Shown: positions 1 to 11,848, numbered from the stretch's first letter. The stretch: DNA of 64,000 nt from JAEZDP01 sp044508265 (GCA_044508265.1 JBIQIB010000001.1:1-64000), one strand, 5' to 3'. Notes: generated by a model not told the origin, from the letters alone. Numbers and translations: made by a program.

Positions 1-1605
1 TGGGCGCGCCGCCGCACCAACACGGCGACCGGCACCGGGGCCGTCTCGCTGGCCACCACCGCCGGCGTGGCGCCACAGGCGCCTGAGGCGCCCTGGTCGT
101 TCGGGCTCATCGCTGTCGGCGCCGCGGCCATCGCGGTGGGCGGCGTTGCGGCGTGGCTGCTGTTGTCGCAACTGGGCGTCGGGGAGCCCACGGGTTCCTC
201 GCGTCCCGTCGTCGCGACGGCGGCGACGCCCGCCGAGACACGCCTGGCGCTCGGCGGCTCGCTCGACGCCGACCCCGACCTGACGCGGTCGGTGGTGGAG
301 CAGCTGGCGCAGGACCTGAGCACGTCGCCGCGGTTCCGGGTGATTGCGCCCGTGGCCGTCGAGCACCTGGTGGCGCCCCGCCCGGTGCCCGCCATCATGC
401 AGGCCGTCGATGCCGACGTGTACCTCGACGTCGCCGCCCGGCGGCGCAACGGTCAGGTGACGGCCACCGTGCGCATCATCCGCCACGGCGCCGAGGCGAT
501 CGAGGTCAGCGAAGCGGCGTCGTCCCCGCGCAGCCTGCGTCCCTTCACCAGCGCGCTGGCGCAGCGCGTCGTGACGGAGCTGTCGTCGGCGAACGAGCCG
601 CTGCAGCCGACATTGCGGACGCAGCTGCCGCTCGAGAACGACACCGCGATGCGCGCCTACATCGAGGGGCAGAACGGCCTGAGCCGCGGCGGGCGCCAGG
701 ACGTCGAAGCCGCCGCTGACGCGTTCCGGCGTGCGACGGAAGCCGAGCCCGATTTCGTCCTCGCGTACGCGAAATGGGCCGAGGCGCTGCTGTCGCTCTA
801 CCGCCACAACGCGCTGTCGGCCGACGAGGCGCTTCCGCTCGCCCAGGACGTCATCGCGCAGGCCCTCAGCCGCGACGACCGCAGCGCCGAGGCCTACGCG
901 GCGCTCGCGGACCTGTACGCAGAGCGCCACAACTGGAGCCAGGCGGAGCGGCACTTCCAGCGGTCACTGGCACTCAACCCCAGTGGGGAGTACGCGCGCA
1001 TCCGTTACGCGATGCTGCTCTCGGGCCGCGGGCGGGTGGACGAGGCCGTCGAGCAGAGCCGGCAGGCGTCGGCGCTGAACCCGCGGTCGTCGGTGCTGAG
1101 CGGCTACGCCGGGGCCACGTTGCACTACGCGCACCGGTTCGAGGAAGCGGCCGCGCTGTACGAGCGCGTGCTGCGCCTCGACTCGCAGTACTCGGCGGCG
1201 TACATCGGCCTGTGCAAGGCCTACACGGAGTTGCGCCGCACGGCCGACGCGCTCGAGTCGTGCCGGCTGGTCGAGAAGCAGCAGGCGGCGGAAGACCCGT
1301 TCGTGCTGTCGCAGTACGTCAAGATCCACGCCGACGCCGGCTCGCTGCGCGAGGCGCGGCGGCACCTCGACACGTTGCTCCGGCTGTACGAGGCGCGCCC
1401 GACGGGCGACGGCGCGTTCTGGGTGGCGCTGGCCTACGTCAGCCTCGGCCAGCACGACGAGGCGCTCACCTGGCTGGATGCCGCCATCGAAGGACGCTCG
1501 TCACGCCTGGCCTACGCGCGCGTGGACTCGCGGCTCGATCCGCTGCGCGGCGACCCGCGGTTCACCTCGCGGATGGCCCGCATCGAAGAAGTCACCTCAC
1601 GGTAG
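1..1605 (+). CDS. Membrane-anchored TPR protein (5' end outside window)
   Basis: The frame is open from the first base, so the gene very probably begins upstream. A GTG at 67 is the first possible internal start, but it sits directly in front of a transmembrane helix (about residues 14-35 from that GTG) and would cut off a cytoplasmic N-terminal module. After the helix comes a roughly 110-residue region like the TolB/FlgO-type domain seen in exported TPR regulators, then about 280 residues of tetratricopeptide repeats with typical A/G-Y-A spacing. In related proteins the missing N-terminus is a winged-helix DNA-binding or Ser/Thr kinase domain; that is inference. The role is probably protein-protein interaction and signalling at the inner membrane. 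The TAG stop lies in the first unit of the hairpin repeat that follows. Confidence 0.75.
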   Translation, partial: WARRRTNTATGTGAVSLATTAGVAPQAPEAPWSFGLIAVGAAAIAVGGVAAWLLLSQLGVGEPTGSSRPVVATAATPAETRLALGGSLDADPDLTRSVVEQLAQDLSTSPRFRVIAPVAVEHLVAPRPVPAIMQAVDADVYLDVAARRRNGQVTATVRIIRHGAEAIEVSEAASSPRSLRPFTSALAQRVVTELSSANEPLQPTLRTQLPLENDTAMRAYIEGQNGLSRGGRQDVEAAADAFRRATEAEPDFVLAYAKWAEALLSLYRHNALSADEALPLAQDVIAQALSRDDRSAEAYAALADLYAERHNWSQAERHFQRSLALNPSGEYARIRYAMLLSGRGRVDEAVEQSRQASALNPRSSVLSGYAGATLHYAHRFEEAAALYERVLRLDSQYSAAYIGLCKAYTELRRTADALESCRLVEKQQAAEDPFVLSQYVKIHADAGSLREARRHLDTLLRLYEARPTGDGAFWVALAYVSLGQHDEALTWLDAAIEGRSSRLAYARVDSRLDPLRGDPRFTSRMARIEEVTSR

Positions 1606-1681
1606 GGACGGCCCTCCGGGCCGTCCTCCCCTCCGGGCCGTCCTTTCCTCCGGGCCGTCCTCCCCTCCGGGCCGTCCGCTC
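1603..1681. repeat. GTAGGGACGGC hairpin with four 17-bp tandem units between convergent genes
   Basis: Bases 1606-1614 and 1618-1626 form a 9-bp stem with a TCC loop. From 1614 to 1681 the unit CTCCGGGCCGTCCTCCC occurs four times at a 17-base period with small changes. The block joins the stop codon of the TPR gene to the stop codon of the convergent ATPase gene. Related hairpins occur at 17278, 19815 and 57911. It could serve as a bidirectional terminator or be a REP-like element. Confidence 0.75.
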
Positions 1682-4103
1682 ACGCCTCTGCCTTCCACGC
1701 CAGCGCAAGCAACTCCACGCGGATGTCGCTCTTCTTCGGGACGATGGTCACCGTCTCGAAGGTCGCCGGCTCGGCGAAGGTCGCGGCCAGCGCTTCCAGC
1801 TCCTCGTCCATCGCGGCCTCGAGGTCGCGCAGCTTCTGGACCTCCGCCTCGTGGTCGGCCTTCGCGCGGACGACATCCTGGCGGGCGCGGATGGTGCGAT
1901 TGGCGCTGCGTGCGGCGGTCCCCAGACGGCCCACGTTGGTCGCGCTCGCGAGCTTGCGCCCGAAGAACGCCCCGACGAGCCCGGTGACCGTCGTGACGAC
2001 CGTCTGGAGCCCCGTCTGCTGCACGTCAGCCTCTTCGCGAGCGATTGCCTGCTCCTTGCGCCTGACGCGCTCCTGCTGCCGTGCGAGGCGGGTGGCGTGC
2101 TTGGTGCGCAGCGCGGCCACCGCCTCGTCCCGCTGTTCGTGCAGCCGTTCCCGTACCCGGACGCGGAACTCTCCCTCGGTCTCGCGAGGACGCTGGACCA
2201 GCTTCGTCCCGGCGTGCACCTGCAGCGTGAGCGCCTGTGACGTGCGCAACCACTCGGCAAAGCCCCGGCTCCAGGTGCCGTACTGCTTCGCGTTCGACGC
2301 CGCGCCGGGCAGGGGGGCGAAGCGCGCGCCTGCCCGTGGAGCCGCTTCGAGGTCGGCGGGGGCCACGCCGGTCTCCTCCCCGTCGTCCCACGGCAGCGGT
2401 CCCGGATGATCGGGAATCGCGACGAGCCGCTGGACGGTGCGCCGCTCGTCCACGTCGCGACGGGCATCCTGGAGGTGTACCGATGCGGCGCCATAGATGA
2501 CGGGGTGATAGGTGACCGGCCCATCACGGCCGTGATCTGGAAGGAAATGCTGACTGATGCCGTGGGGCAGGATGGGTGGCGCCGTCGCGAACCCGCCGGC
2601 CGGTACGCCGTGAAGCGGAGGGGGCGCGGCGGTTGCCGATGGCGGCGGGGCGTCGGCGACACGACTGGGCGGCACCTGGCTGGCGGTTGCGCCTGACGCC
2701 GCGTCGTCCATCAGCACACGGATCTGCGACCTGGTGAGCGGGCCGCGCAGGTACGACAGCACCCAGCGCGTCTCGAACGTGACCGGCGCATCCTCGTGGA
2801 CGTTGTGCATCAGGAACACGCGGTTGCCCAGGCCGGAGAGCGTGGCGTCGAGCGCAGCGCGGTCCATGCCGCCGCCGGCCGACGTGCCGGTCAGCCCGTC
2901 GAGCAGCCGCTGCTTGTCACGTTCGGTCTGCAGCCGTCCGATGAACCACGTGCCGATGTTGCCGAGCGCCTTGTAGTCGAGATCGACGGGGTTCTGCGTG
3001 GCCAGCACGAGGCCGACGCCGAACGCGCGTGCCTGCTTCAGCAGGAGCAGCAGCGGCGCCTTGGACGGCGGCATCGCGACGGGCGGCAGGTAGCCGGCGA
3101 CTTCGTCCATGTAGACCAGCGCGCGCAGGGTCGTCGTGCCCGACTGCGTGCGCATCCAGCCCACGACCTCGTTGAGCAGCAGCGAGACGAAGAACATCCG
3201 TTCCGCGTCGTTGAGGTGCGCGATCGACATGATGGCCGCGCGGGGCCTCCCGTCGGGCGTGCGCAGCAGCCGGCCGACGTCGAGGCGCTCGCCCTGCATC
3301 CACACGTCGAAGCCGGGCGCCGCGAGCAGGTTGTTGAGCGTCGTCGCGAGCGCGAAGCGCTCCTTCGCCGGATAGAAGGCCTCGATGTCGAGCGCGCCGA
3401 CGCGCGACAGCGGCGGCGACTGAATCGCCTGGATCAGGCCGCCGAGGTCGAGCGCGCGGCCGTTGCGCCATGCGTCCTCGAGCAGCGACGCGACCAGGAT
3501 GTGCTCGCGCGACTGCAGCGGGTCACCGGTGATCCCGACGAGTCCCAGCAGGCTCGCGGTCGCCGTTACCAGCCGCTCGCGCAGCACCTCGGTGTCGTCG
3601 AGGACCTCGGCGGGCGGCACGTCGAACGACGCCAGGACGTTCACGGGCACGCCGGCGGTCGAGCCGGGCGTGTAGATGGCAACGTCGCCCGCGCGCCGCA
3701 GCGCCTCGATACGCGAGCCGTCCTGGCCCCACTGCGCCAGACCCTTGCGCCACTTGTCGGCCTCACGCGCGGCGTAGGCGTCGGCGTCGAGTCCGGCCCG
3801 GCGGGCGTCGTCCTCGTTCACCCACGGGCGGAACTCCTCCGGCGACAGCCCCGGAAAGGTCAGCATCAGGTTCGTCAGGTCGCCCTTCGGGTCGATGACG
3901 AGGGCGGGAATGCCGTCGATGAGCGCCTCTTCGATCAACCCGACGCACAGGCCCGTCTTGCCCGACCCGGTCATTCCGATGCAGGCGGCGTGCGTCACCA
4001 GGTCGCGCGAGTCGTAGAGCAGCGGTGCCTCCGCGGTGGTGCGCGTGGCGAGGTCGTGCGGCCGTCCCAGGTAGAAGGCGCCCAGCTTCTCGAAGTCGGA
4101 CAT
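1680..4103 (-). CDS. HerA/VirB4-type P-loop ATPase with C-terminal coiled coil
   Basis: An 807-residue protein. Walker A GMTGSGKT is at residues 43-50, followed by the IDPKGDL motif of the HerA/FtsK-like group. A Walker B strand ending in MDE lies near residue 330, then an ATQNPVDLDYK sensor-like motif. The last 250 residues are rich in Arg, Glu and Ala and look like a long coiled coil, followed by a small basic C-terminal part. Family members pump or translocate DNA or act with nucleases, but no partner nuclease is adjacent, so the substrate is unknown. The ATG start lies 66 bases from the divergently transcribed AsmA-like gene. Confidence 0.8.
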   Translation of the reverse strand: MSDFEKLGAFYLGRPHDLATRTTAEAPLLYDSRDLVTHAACIGMTGSGKTGLCVGLIEEALIDGIPALVIDPKGDLTNLMLTFPGLSPEEFRPWVNEDDARRAGLDADAYAAREADKWRKGLAQWGQDGSRIEALRRAGDVAIYTPGSTAGVPVNVLASFDVPPAEVLDDTEVLRERLVTATASLLGLVGITGDPLQSREHILVASLLEDAWRNGRALDLGGLIQAIQSPPLSRVGALDIEAFYPAKERFALATTLNNLLAAPGFDVWMQGERLDVGRLLRTPDGRPRAAIMSIAHLNDAERMFFVSLLLNEVVGWMRTQSGTTTLRALVYMDEVAGYLPPVAMPPSKAPLLLLLKQARAFGVGLVLATQNPVDLDYKALGNIGTWFIGRLQTERDKQRLLDGLTGTSAGGGMDRAALDATLSGLGNRVFLMHNVHEDAPVTFETRWVLSYLRGPLTRSQIRVLMDDAASGATASQVPPSRVADAPPPSATAAPPPLHGVPAGGFATAPPILPHGISQHFLPDHGRDGPVTYHPVIYGAASVHLQDARRDVDERRTVQRLVAIPDHPGPLPWDDGEETGVAPADLEAAPRAGARFAPLPGAASNAKQYGTWSRGFAEWLRTSQALTLQVHAGTKLVQRPRETEGEFRVRVRERLHEQRDEAVAALRTKHATRLARQQERVRRKEQAIAREEADVQQTGLQTVVTTVTGLVGAFFGRKLASATNVGRLGTAARSANRTIRARQDVVRAKADHEAEVQKLRDLEAAMDEELEALAATFAEPATFETVTIVPKKSDIRVELLALAWKAEA

Positions 4104-4169
4104 GGTCGGCGATCATAATGGGTCAGCCCGTCGCTTGCCTGAACGGTCGAGTCCACGTAAGGTGGAAGC

Positions 4170-5843
4170 TTGAGCGATTCAGGCCCCGCGCCCGCCGTCC
4201 GACAGCGCCGCGTCCGCTGGTGGCACGTGGCCGCCGGCTTCGTCGTCGTGCTCGCGGGGGCCAGCGTCGTGGCGTGGTTCGTGTTGCGTCCGCGGCTCAA
4301 CGACTGGGCCCGCGATCAGGCCGTCACGTTCCTGTCCGACACGTTCGACAGCGAGGTCGAGCTCGGATCCCTCGACGTGCAGTTCGGCACCATGTTCCGC
4401 GTGCGTGGGCGCGATCTCGTGCTGCGCCACCAGGGCCGTCGCGACGTGCCGCCCCTCATCGTCGTCGAGGCGTTCGACGTCTGGACGCCGCTGCCGCGCC
4501 TCCTGGGCACCCCGCGGGTGATCGACACCGTCGAGATCGAGGGGCTGCAGTTCAACATCCCGCCCCGCTACAGCGACGACGAGGCGCGCTTCCCCAACCA
4601 GACCCCGCCGGCCGAGAAACCGGACGATGATCCGCCCGCGCCCACGTCGTCGCCGAAGCCCGAGGTGACCCCGGCACCGTCACGCGCGCGGAAGCCGGCG
4701 GGTGTCGTGATCAGCCGCCTGTCCTCCCGTGACGCGCGGCTGACGATCGTCCCGAAGGAAGACTGGAAGCCGCCGAAGGTCTGGGCGATTCGCACCCTCT
4801 CGATGACCGACGTCGCGCCGGACCGGCCGATGCCGTTCACGGCCGAACTCGAGAACCCGCTGCCGAAAGGCATTGTCGTCGCGAGCGGCAGCTTCGGTCC
4901 GTGGGCGAGCGGCGAGCCCGGCACGACGCCGCTCGAAGGCACCTACACGCTGGAGCAGGCGGACCTCGGCGTCTTCAAGGGCATCGGTGGCATCGTCGAC
5001 GCGGAAGGCACGTTCGAGGGCGTGCTCTCGCGCATCGTCGCGCGGGGGACGTCCACGACGCCCGATTTCCATCTCGACATGGCGGACCAGCCGATCCCGC
5101 TGACGACCTCGTACACGTCGGTCATCGACGGCACCAACGGCAACACGTGGCTCGACCCCGTGCACGCGACGCTCGGCGAGACGAAGATCCGCGCGAGCGG
5201 CGGCATCGTGAAGGTCACCCGCGACGCGGAGGGCCGGACGATCGACCTCGACGTCGCCATCGAGGACGGCCGCCTGGAAGACGTCCTGCGGCTGGTGGTC
5301 GAAGCCGAGGAGCCGCTCATGACGGGCGGCCTCGTCACCAACGCGAAGCTGCTCATCCCGCCCGGCGACGTGCCTGTCTCGCGCAAGATTCAGCTCGACG
5401 GCGACTTCCGGCTCGAGGGCGCGCAGTTCACGAGCGACACGGTCCAGGGCAAGGTGGACGAGTTGAGCCGGCGTGCGCAGGGACGGCCCGAGGCGCGCAA
5501 CGTCGAGGACGTGCTCTCCGATTTCAGCGGCCGCTTCCGCATGCGCGACGGCGCCATCCGCTTCCCGTCGCTGCGCTTCACCACGCAGGGCGCGCGCGTG
5601 CAGATGGCGGGGGCGTACTACGTGGACGGACGGCTCGACTTTGCCGGCAACATCCGCATGTCGGCCGGGGTCTCGCGGATGGTCACCGGCAAGAAGCGGC
5701 ACTTCCTGCGGATGTTCGACCCCCTGTTCAGGCGCGACGGCGCGACGGAGTTCCCCATCCACGTGCGGGGCTCGGTGCAGGAACCCGAGTTCGGCGTCAA
5801 CGTGAAGAAGACGCTGCGCCAGGCACTGCTGCCAGGGGATTGA
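4170..5843 (+). CDS. AsmA-like / DUF748-type envelope protein
   Basis: A 557-residue protein with one N-terminal transmembrane helix (about residues 20-42), a beta-rich body, a Pro/Ala-rich linker near residues 145-175 and a C-terminal AsmA-like region with repeated GGI/G-x-F strand patterns. Such proteins are anchored in the inner membrane and span the periplasm; relatives are thought to help move lipids to the outer membrane or affect envelope integrity. The start is a TTG at 4170, chosen because AAGGTGG lies at the right spacing upstream and no ATG precedes the membrane helix. It is divergent from the HerA-type ATPase and ends just before tRNA-His on the other strand. Confidence 0.75.
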   Translation: MSDSGPAPAVRQRRVRWWHVAAGFVVVLAGASVVAWFVLRPRLNDWARDQAVTFLSDTFDSEVELGSLDVQFGTMFRVRGRDLVLRHQGRRDVPPLIVVEAFDVWTPLPRLLGTPRVIDTVEIEGLQFNIPPRYSDDEARFPNQTPPAEKPDDDPPAPTSSPKPEVTPAPSRARKPAGVVISRLSSRDARLTIVPKEDWKPPKVWAIRTLSMTDVAPDRPMPFTAELENPLPKGIVVASGSFGPWASGEPGTTPLEGTYTLEQADLGVFKGIGGIVDAEGTFEGVLSRIVARGTSTTPDFHLDMADQPIPLTTSYTSVIDGTNGNTWLDPVHATLGETKIRASGGIVKVTRDAEGRTIDLDVAIEDGRLEDVLRLVVEAEEPLMTGGLVTNAKLLIPPGDVPVSRKIQLDGDFRLEGAQFTSDTVQGKVDELSRRAQGRPEARNVEDVLSDFSGRFRMRDGAIRFPSLRFTTQGARVQMAGAYYVDGRLDFAGNIRMSAGVSRMVTGKKRHFLRMFDPLFRRDGATEFPIHVRGSVQEPEFGVNVKKTLRQALLPGD

Positions 5844-5874
5844 CGCGGCCCGAGGGGGCGACGTGTGGAAGGCA

Positions 5875-5950
5875 TGGGGTGGGTGAGGGGATTCGAACCC
5901 CCAACATCCGGAGCCACAGTCCGGCGCTCTGCCCTTGAGCTACACCCACC
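5875..5950 (-). tRNA. tRNA-His (anticodon GTG)
   Basis: On the minus strand there is a complete cloverleaf: acceptor stem GTGGGTG/CACCCAC, the extra G-1 opposite C73 that marks tRNA-His, anticodon loop with GTG, T-loop TTCGAAT, and an encoded CCA end at 5877-5875. Confidence 0.95.
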
Positions 5951-5961
5951 ACAAAGAAGGG

Positions 5962-5993
5962 CCCGGCGCACGCGCCGGGAACGCGAAAGTATA
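5962..5993 (-). promoter_or_regulatory. tRNA-His upstream region: -10 box and leader hairpin
   Basis: Reading on the minus strand, TATACT (5993-5988) resembles a sigma-70 -10 box, without a recognisable -35. Between it and the tRNA lies the near-palindrome CCCGGCGC-GT-GCGCCGGG (5979-5962), followed by CCCTTCTTT. The hairpin would lie at the very 5' end of the precursor and looks like a small intrinsic terminator or a processing leader. Confidence 0.35.
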
Positions 5994-6132
5994 GCACGGC
6001 GGTCGCTCCGCATGGCCACCGCCGCCCGCCATCCGTGCGGACGGGAACCGCGCATTCACGCGAACGGCTCGAACGGCCGAATAACTGACGGACAGGTGTC
6101 GCGTGCCGTGACGGCACGTCCTCGCCCGAACC

Positions 6133-8341
6133 ATGTCAGTGCCAGTCCGGACCCTTCGCCGCAGCGTGCGCGCCATCGCGCTGATCCTGATGCTGGGCCT
6201 CTGTGCCCTGCCGGCGGGGGCGGCCGGCGCCGGTGCGGCTCCAGCCCCGAGTTCATGGTGGACCGCCGGCCCGCTGCTGGCGGCGATCATCACCGTCGCC
6301 GTCGCCATCCGCTGGCATCGGCGCGTGCTGCGCACGCTCGCCCTCAAGGCGCAGTCGGAAGCCATCAACGCCCGCCGGCGTGAGGAGGCGGAGCAGGCGC
6401 TCCGCACCACGGAACGTCAGCTCCGGCAACTCGTGCAGTCGGTCAAGGCGATCGTGTGGCGCATGGACGCCGCCAGCGGACGCTTCACGTTCGTCAGCCA
6501 GGAGGCCGAGGAGCTGCTCGGCTATCCGGTGTCACGCTGGCTCGACGAGCCGAACTTCCTCGAGAGCATTCAGCACCCCGACGACCGCGAGTGGGTGTCG
6601 CGCTACGGCCGGCGCGCCGCCGCCGAGCATCGCGACCACTCGATGGACTACCGCGTGTTCGCCCAGGACGGGCGCGTGGTCTGGCTGCGCGACATCGTCA
6701 CCGTGATCACCGACGAGGGCTCGGCGGAGCTCGTGGGCGTGATGACCGACATCTCCGAGTACAAGGCCGCCGAGGACGCGCTCGAAGCGGCGCACGCGCA
6801 GGCGCTGGCCGCCACGCGCGCCAAGTCGGAGTTCCTCGCGTCGATGAGCCACGAGATCCGGACGCCGATGAACGCCGTCATCGGGCTCACAGGCATCCTG
6901 CTCGACACGCCGCTCGAACCCGACCAGCGGCAGCTGGTCGAGACCGTCCGTGCCTCGGGCGACGCGCTGCTGGCGATCATCAACGACATCCTGGACTTCT
7001 CGAAGGTCGAGTCGGGCAAGCTGCAGCTCGAGACGATCGGCTTCGACATCGGCACCGTCGTCGAGGACGTCGTCAGCCTGATGGCCGAACGCGCGGCGGC
7101 CAAGTCGCTCGAGCTGACGTGCTTCATCGACTCGGCCGTGCCCGCAGACCTGCTCGGCGACCCGGGCCGCATCCGCCAGGTGCTGCTCAACCTGGTGGGC
7201 AACGCCATCAAGTTCACCGAGCGCGGGGAGGTGGCCGTGCGCGTGTCGCTGCAGCACGACGCACCAGGGCAGGCCGTGGTGCGGTGCGAGGTGCAGGACA
7301 CGGGCGTCGGCGTGCCCAGGGAAGTGCAGACGCGGCTCTTCGAGGCGTTCACCCAGGCCGATGCGAGCACCACGCGCCGCTTCGGCGGCACCGGCCTCGG
7401 CCTGGCGATCTCGCGCCGCATGGTGGAGCTGATGGGCGGCAACATCGGCCTCGAGAGCCGGGTGGGCGTCGGGTCGACGTTCTGGTTCGCCGTGCCGCTC
7501 GGCCGCGCGTCGCAGCCGCCGCAGGAGGCGACGGAGCCCGGCGTGCTGCGTGGCCGCCGCGCCCTCGTCGTCGATCAGAAACCCAGCACGCAACTGATCC
7601 TCTCGCACCTCCTCGGCAGCGTGGGCATCGACGTCCGCGTCGTCGCGACGGGAGCCGAGGGTTTGTCGGCGCTGGCTGAGCCCGGCGGCAGCCCGTTCGA
7701 CGTCGTGCTCGTCGATCACGCGCTCCCGGACGGCGACAGCGGCACGCTGGCGCTCGCGCTGCGCGAGCGTGCCGGTGCGGCGCTGCCCATCGTGCTGCTG
7801 ACGCCGCGGATGGTGGACCTGCCGGACGGCGCGGACGCCCGCATTGCCCGCGTCATGAAGCCCGTACGCCGGCACGACCTGCTCGAGACCGTGGCGCGGC
7901 TGCTGTCGAGCGAGCCGTCCGCGGGCGAGGCTGCGCCGGAGGCGCCGCAGCCTGCCGCGGCGCGCCCCGCGGATCGACCACTCCACGTGCTCGTCGCCGA
8001 GGACAACGCCGTCAACCAGAAGGTGGCGCGACTCATGCTCGAACGCGCGGGCTGCCGCGTGGACGTCGTGGACGATGGGGAAGGCGCCGTGACGGCCGTC
8101 GAACGGACGGCCTACGACCTGGTGCTGATGGATTGCCAGATGCCCCACACCGACGGCTTCGAGGCCACGCGCCGCATTCGCGCGCTGCCTGGGCCTTCCG
8201 CGCGCACCGTCATCGTGGCCTTGACGGCCAACGCGCTCGCGGGCGACCGCGAACGCTGTCTTTCGGCGGGGATGGACGACTACCTGTCGAAGCCGGTGCG
8301 CCGTGACGCGCTCGACGGGATCCTCGAACGCTGGGCCGGGA

Positions 8342-8367
<26 letters not shown>
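6133..8367 (+). CDS. Hybrid sensor histidine kinase with two receiver domains
   Basis: A 744-residue protein. Two hydrophobic N-terminal segments (about 13-35 and 43-62), a short coiled coil, a PAS domain (about 95-215), HisKA with the H-box SHEIRTP and phosphoacceptor His240, a HATPase domain (about 350-460) with DTGVGV and GGTGLGL, then receiver 1 (Asp528) and receiver 2 (Asp667, MDCQMP). Both receivers keep the conserved Lys. There is no HPt domain, so a separate phosphotransfer protein is probably needed. No cognate regulator is adjacent. The 3' end overlaps the convergent glnS by 26 bases. Confidence 0.92.
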
Positions 8368-10069
<1,702 letters not shown>

Positions 10070-10140
10070 CGTCTGAACTTGATCTACGGTCTGCGACAGC
10101 GGGCGCTCCTGCCCGCAAACACTCAGTGTAAGCGGGATTC

Positions 10141-10161
10141 GCCGGAGGCGCGACCTCCGGC
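10141..10161 (-). terminator. Hairpin downstream of the ROK gene
   Basis: GCCGGAGG/CCTCCGGC forms an 8-bp stem with a 5-base loop, 30 bases after the ROK kinase stop and before the glnS start on the same strand. It has no T tract, so terminator activity is only possible. Confidence 0.35.
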
Positions 10162-10190
10162 CAGGTCCCGCGCGTGCCGCGGGTGGCGCC

Positions 10191-11081
10191 CTACGCGTGC
10201 GGATCGCCGCCGGACAGCGCCTGGCGGGCGGCGCCAAGCGCGCCGGCGCGCGACCCGACGGTCGCCGGCAGCACGGGCACGCCGGCGCCATCCGGCCGCC
10301 ATTCATCCCTCGCCAGGTAGTTGGCCAGGCGATCGAAGAGCACGGCGCCAGCCTGGGCGATGCCGCCCCCGACGATGACCGCCTCGGGATCGAAGACGTT
10401 GATGATCGAGGCGACAGCGCGCGACAACGTGCGCACGGAGCGATCCCACGCCTCCTCGGCCCACGGCTGCGCCTCGTGGACCGCGGCGACCAGGGCGGCG
10501 GTCGACGCCGCCCGGCCGCCGGTGCGCCGGGCCACCGTCTGCTCGCCGATGGCGTCCTCGAGCGTGCCGGGGGTGCCGACGATGCCGCGCGACGGATCGT
10601 CGCTGACGGAGATGTGTCCGAGGTGGCCCGCACGGCCGCGTGCGCCCCGCAGGAGCCGGCCGTCGGCGAGCACCGCGCCGCCCACGCCGGTCCCGAGCGT
10701 CAGCAGGACGACGTGCCGGAAGCCCCGTCCGGCGCCGGTCCAGCACTCGCCGAGCAGTGCCGCCTGTGCGTCGTTCAGCACGGGCACCGGCGCGTCCCAC
10801 GCGAGCGCCTCCTGCCAGTCGAGATCCTCGATGTCGAGCTTGCCGGGGCAGTACTGCGTGCGGCGGCCATCCGCGTCGGGGATCCCGGGGGTGGCCACGC
10901 CGAGCGCCACGTCCGCCCCTTCGCGCAGGTCGTCGATCACGTCGCGGATGGCGGAGACCAGGCGGGCGCGGTCGTCGTCGGCGTCGATGGCACGCGCACG
11001 CAGCACCTGCCCCGCCTCGTCGGCGAGCACCGCCTTCACTGCCGTGCCGCCCACGTCCACGCCGATGGCCCGCCGCGTCAT
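10191..11081 (-). CDS. ROK-family sugar kinase-like protein
   Basis: A 296-residue protein with the phosphate-binding DVGGT (9-13), the LND catalytic-Asp motif (102-104), LGTGVGG and the AGHLGH segment (151-156). The CxCGxxGCxE zinc motif that normally follows in ROK kinases is replaced by GIVGTPGTLE (166-175), with no Cys. It should phosphorylate a sugar or amino sugar using ATP, but the substrate is unknown. It is the last gene of a three-gene operon: its ATG overlaps the stop of the SIS gene by 4 bases (ATGA), so translation is probably coupled. An isomerase and a dehydrogenase upstream suggest carbohydrate catabolism. Confidence 0.85.
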   Translation of the reverse strand: MTRRAIGVDVGGTAVKAVLADEAGQVLRARAIDADDDRARLVSAIRDVIDDLREGADVALGVATPGIPDADGRRTQYCPGKLDIEDLDWQEALAWDAPVPVLNDAQAALLGECWTGAGRGFRHVVLLTLGTGVGGAVLADGRLLRGARGRAGHLGHISVSDDPSRGIVGTPGTLEDAIGEQTVARRTGGRAASTAALVAAVHEAQPWAEEAWDRSVRTLSRAVASIINVFDPEAVIVGGGIAQAGAVLFDRLANYLARDEWRPDGAGVPVLPATVGSRAGALGAARQALSGGDPHA

Positions 11082-11848
11082 TGGTACAGGTGCGCCAGGC
11101 TGCGCCTGTACGCCTCGTAGAAGCGTTCGAGCTGGGCTTCGGCCGTCGTGTTGCCGACGAACTGATGGCTGGGCAGCAGCACGGGCGGCGCACCTCGCGC
11201 GACGAGCTTCTCGGCGACGCCGCATCGCAGCATGTTGATGATCATCGCGCCGGTCACCGTGGATGTGGGCCCCGTCCGCCATTCGAGGCCTTCGACCTCG
11301 ACGATGCAGTCGCCGGGCGGGCACTGGTTGTCGATCACGATGTCTGCCACGTCGATCAGCCTCGCGCCGGACGAATGCCCGGGCGGCGCGGTGCGGCTGT
11401 GCTCGGCCGACACGATCGCGATGACCGGAAGCCCTCGCGCCTTGGCGCCCTGCGCCATCTCGACGACGACAGGGCGCAGGCCGCTCGTCGAGATCACGAT
11501 GAACGCGTCATGGGGGCCGAAGGTGAAGCTTTCGAGGATTCGTTCGGCGTAGCCCTCGTACTTCTCCAGGTGCAGCGGCGCCCGGAGGCCGTTGGCGCCC
11601 ACGATGGCCGAATGGTTGCTGAGCGCGTGCTCGACGAGCGCCACGAAGCCCGGGAAGCAGCCCTGCCTCGGCGTCATCTCCTCGCACATCATCCGCGAGT
11701 GGCCGTTGCCGAACAGGAAGACGAGACCGCCGTTGCCGATCCGATCCGCGCAGAGTTCGGCGGCGCGGTCGATGACCTCGGCCTGCGTGTCGCGCAGGCG
11801 CTGGAGCAGGGCAAGCGTGCGATCGAAGTAGGTGAGCTGCGCGGTCAT
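11078..11848 (-). CDS. SIS-domain sugar isomerase-like protein (UPF0309 type)
   Basis: A 256-residue protein with one SIS domain. FLFGNGHSRMMCEEM near residue 50 is the phosphosugar-binding loop, and STSGLRPVVVEMA near residue 130 is the second SIS motif. The length and the Cys/Met-rich first motif match the UPF0309 group of sugar isomerase-domain proteins rather than GlmS or MurQ. It probably binds or isomerises a phosphorylated (amino) sugar. It is joined by ATGA overlaps to the SDR gene upstream (11845-11848) and the ROK kinase downstream (11078-11081). Confidence 0.82.
   Translation of the reverse strand: MTAQLTYFDRTLALLQRLRDTQAEVIDRAAELCADRIGNGGLVFLFGNGHSRMMCEEMTPRQGCFPGFVALVEHALSNHSAIVGANGLRAPLHLEKYEGYAERILESFTFGPHDAFIVISTSGLRPVVVEMAQGAKARGLPVIAIVSAEHSRTAPPGHSSGARLIDVADIVIDNQCPPGDCIVEVEGLEWRTGPTSTVTGAMIINMLRCGVAEKLVARGAPPVLLPSHQFVGNTTAEAQLERFYEAYRRSLAHLYQ

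Noticed and set aside
10070..10633. N-terminal extension of glnS
   Set aside because: The frame is open, but the extra sequence is Arg/Pro/Ala-rich and overlaps the ROK gene; GlnRS homologues start at MSEPTIP-like sequence.
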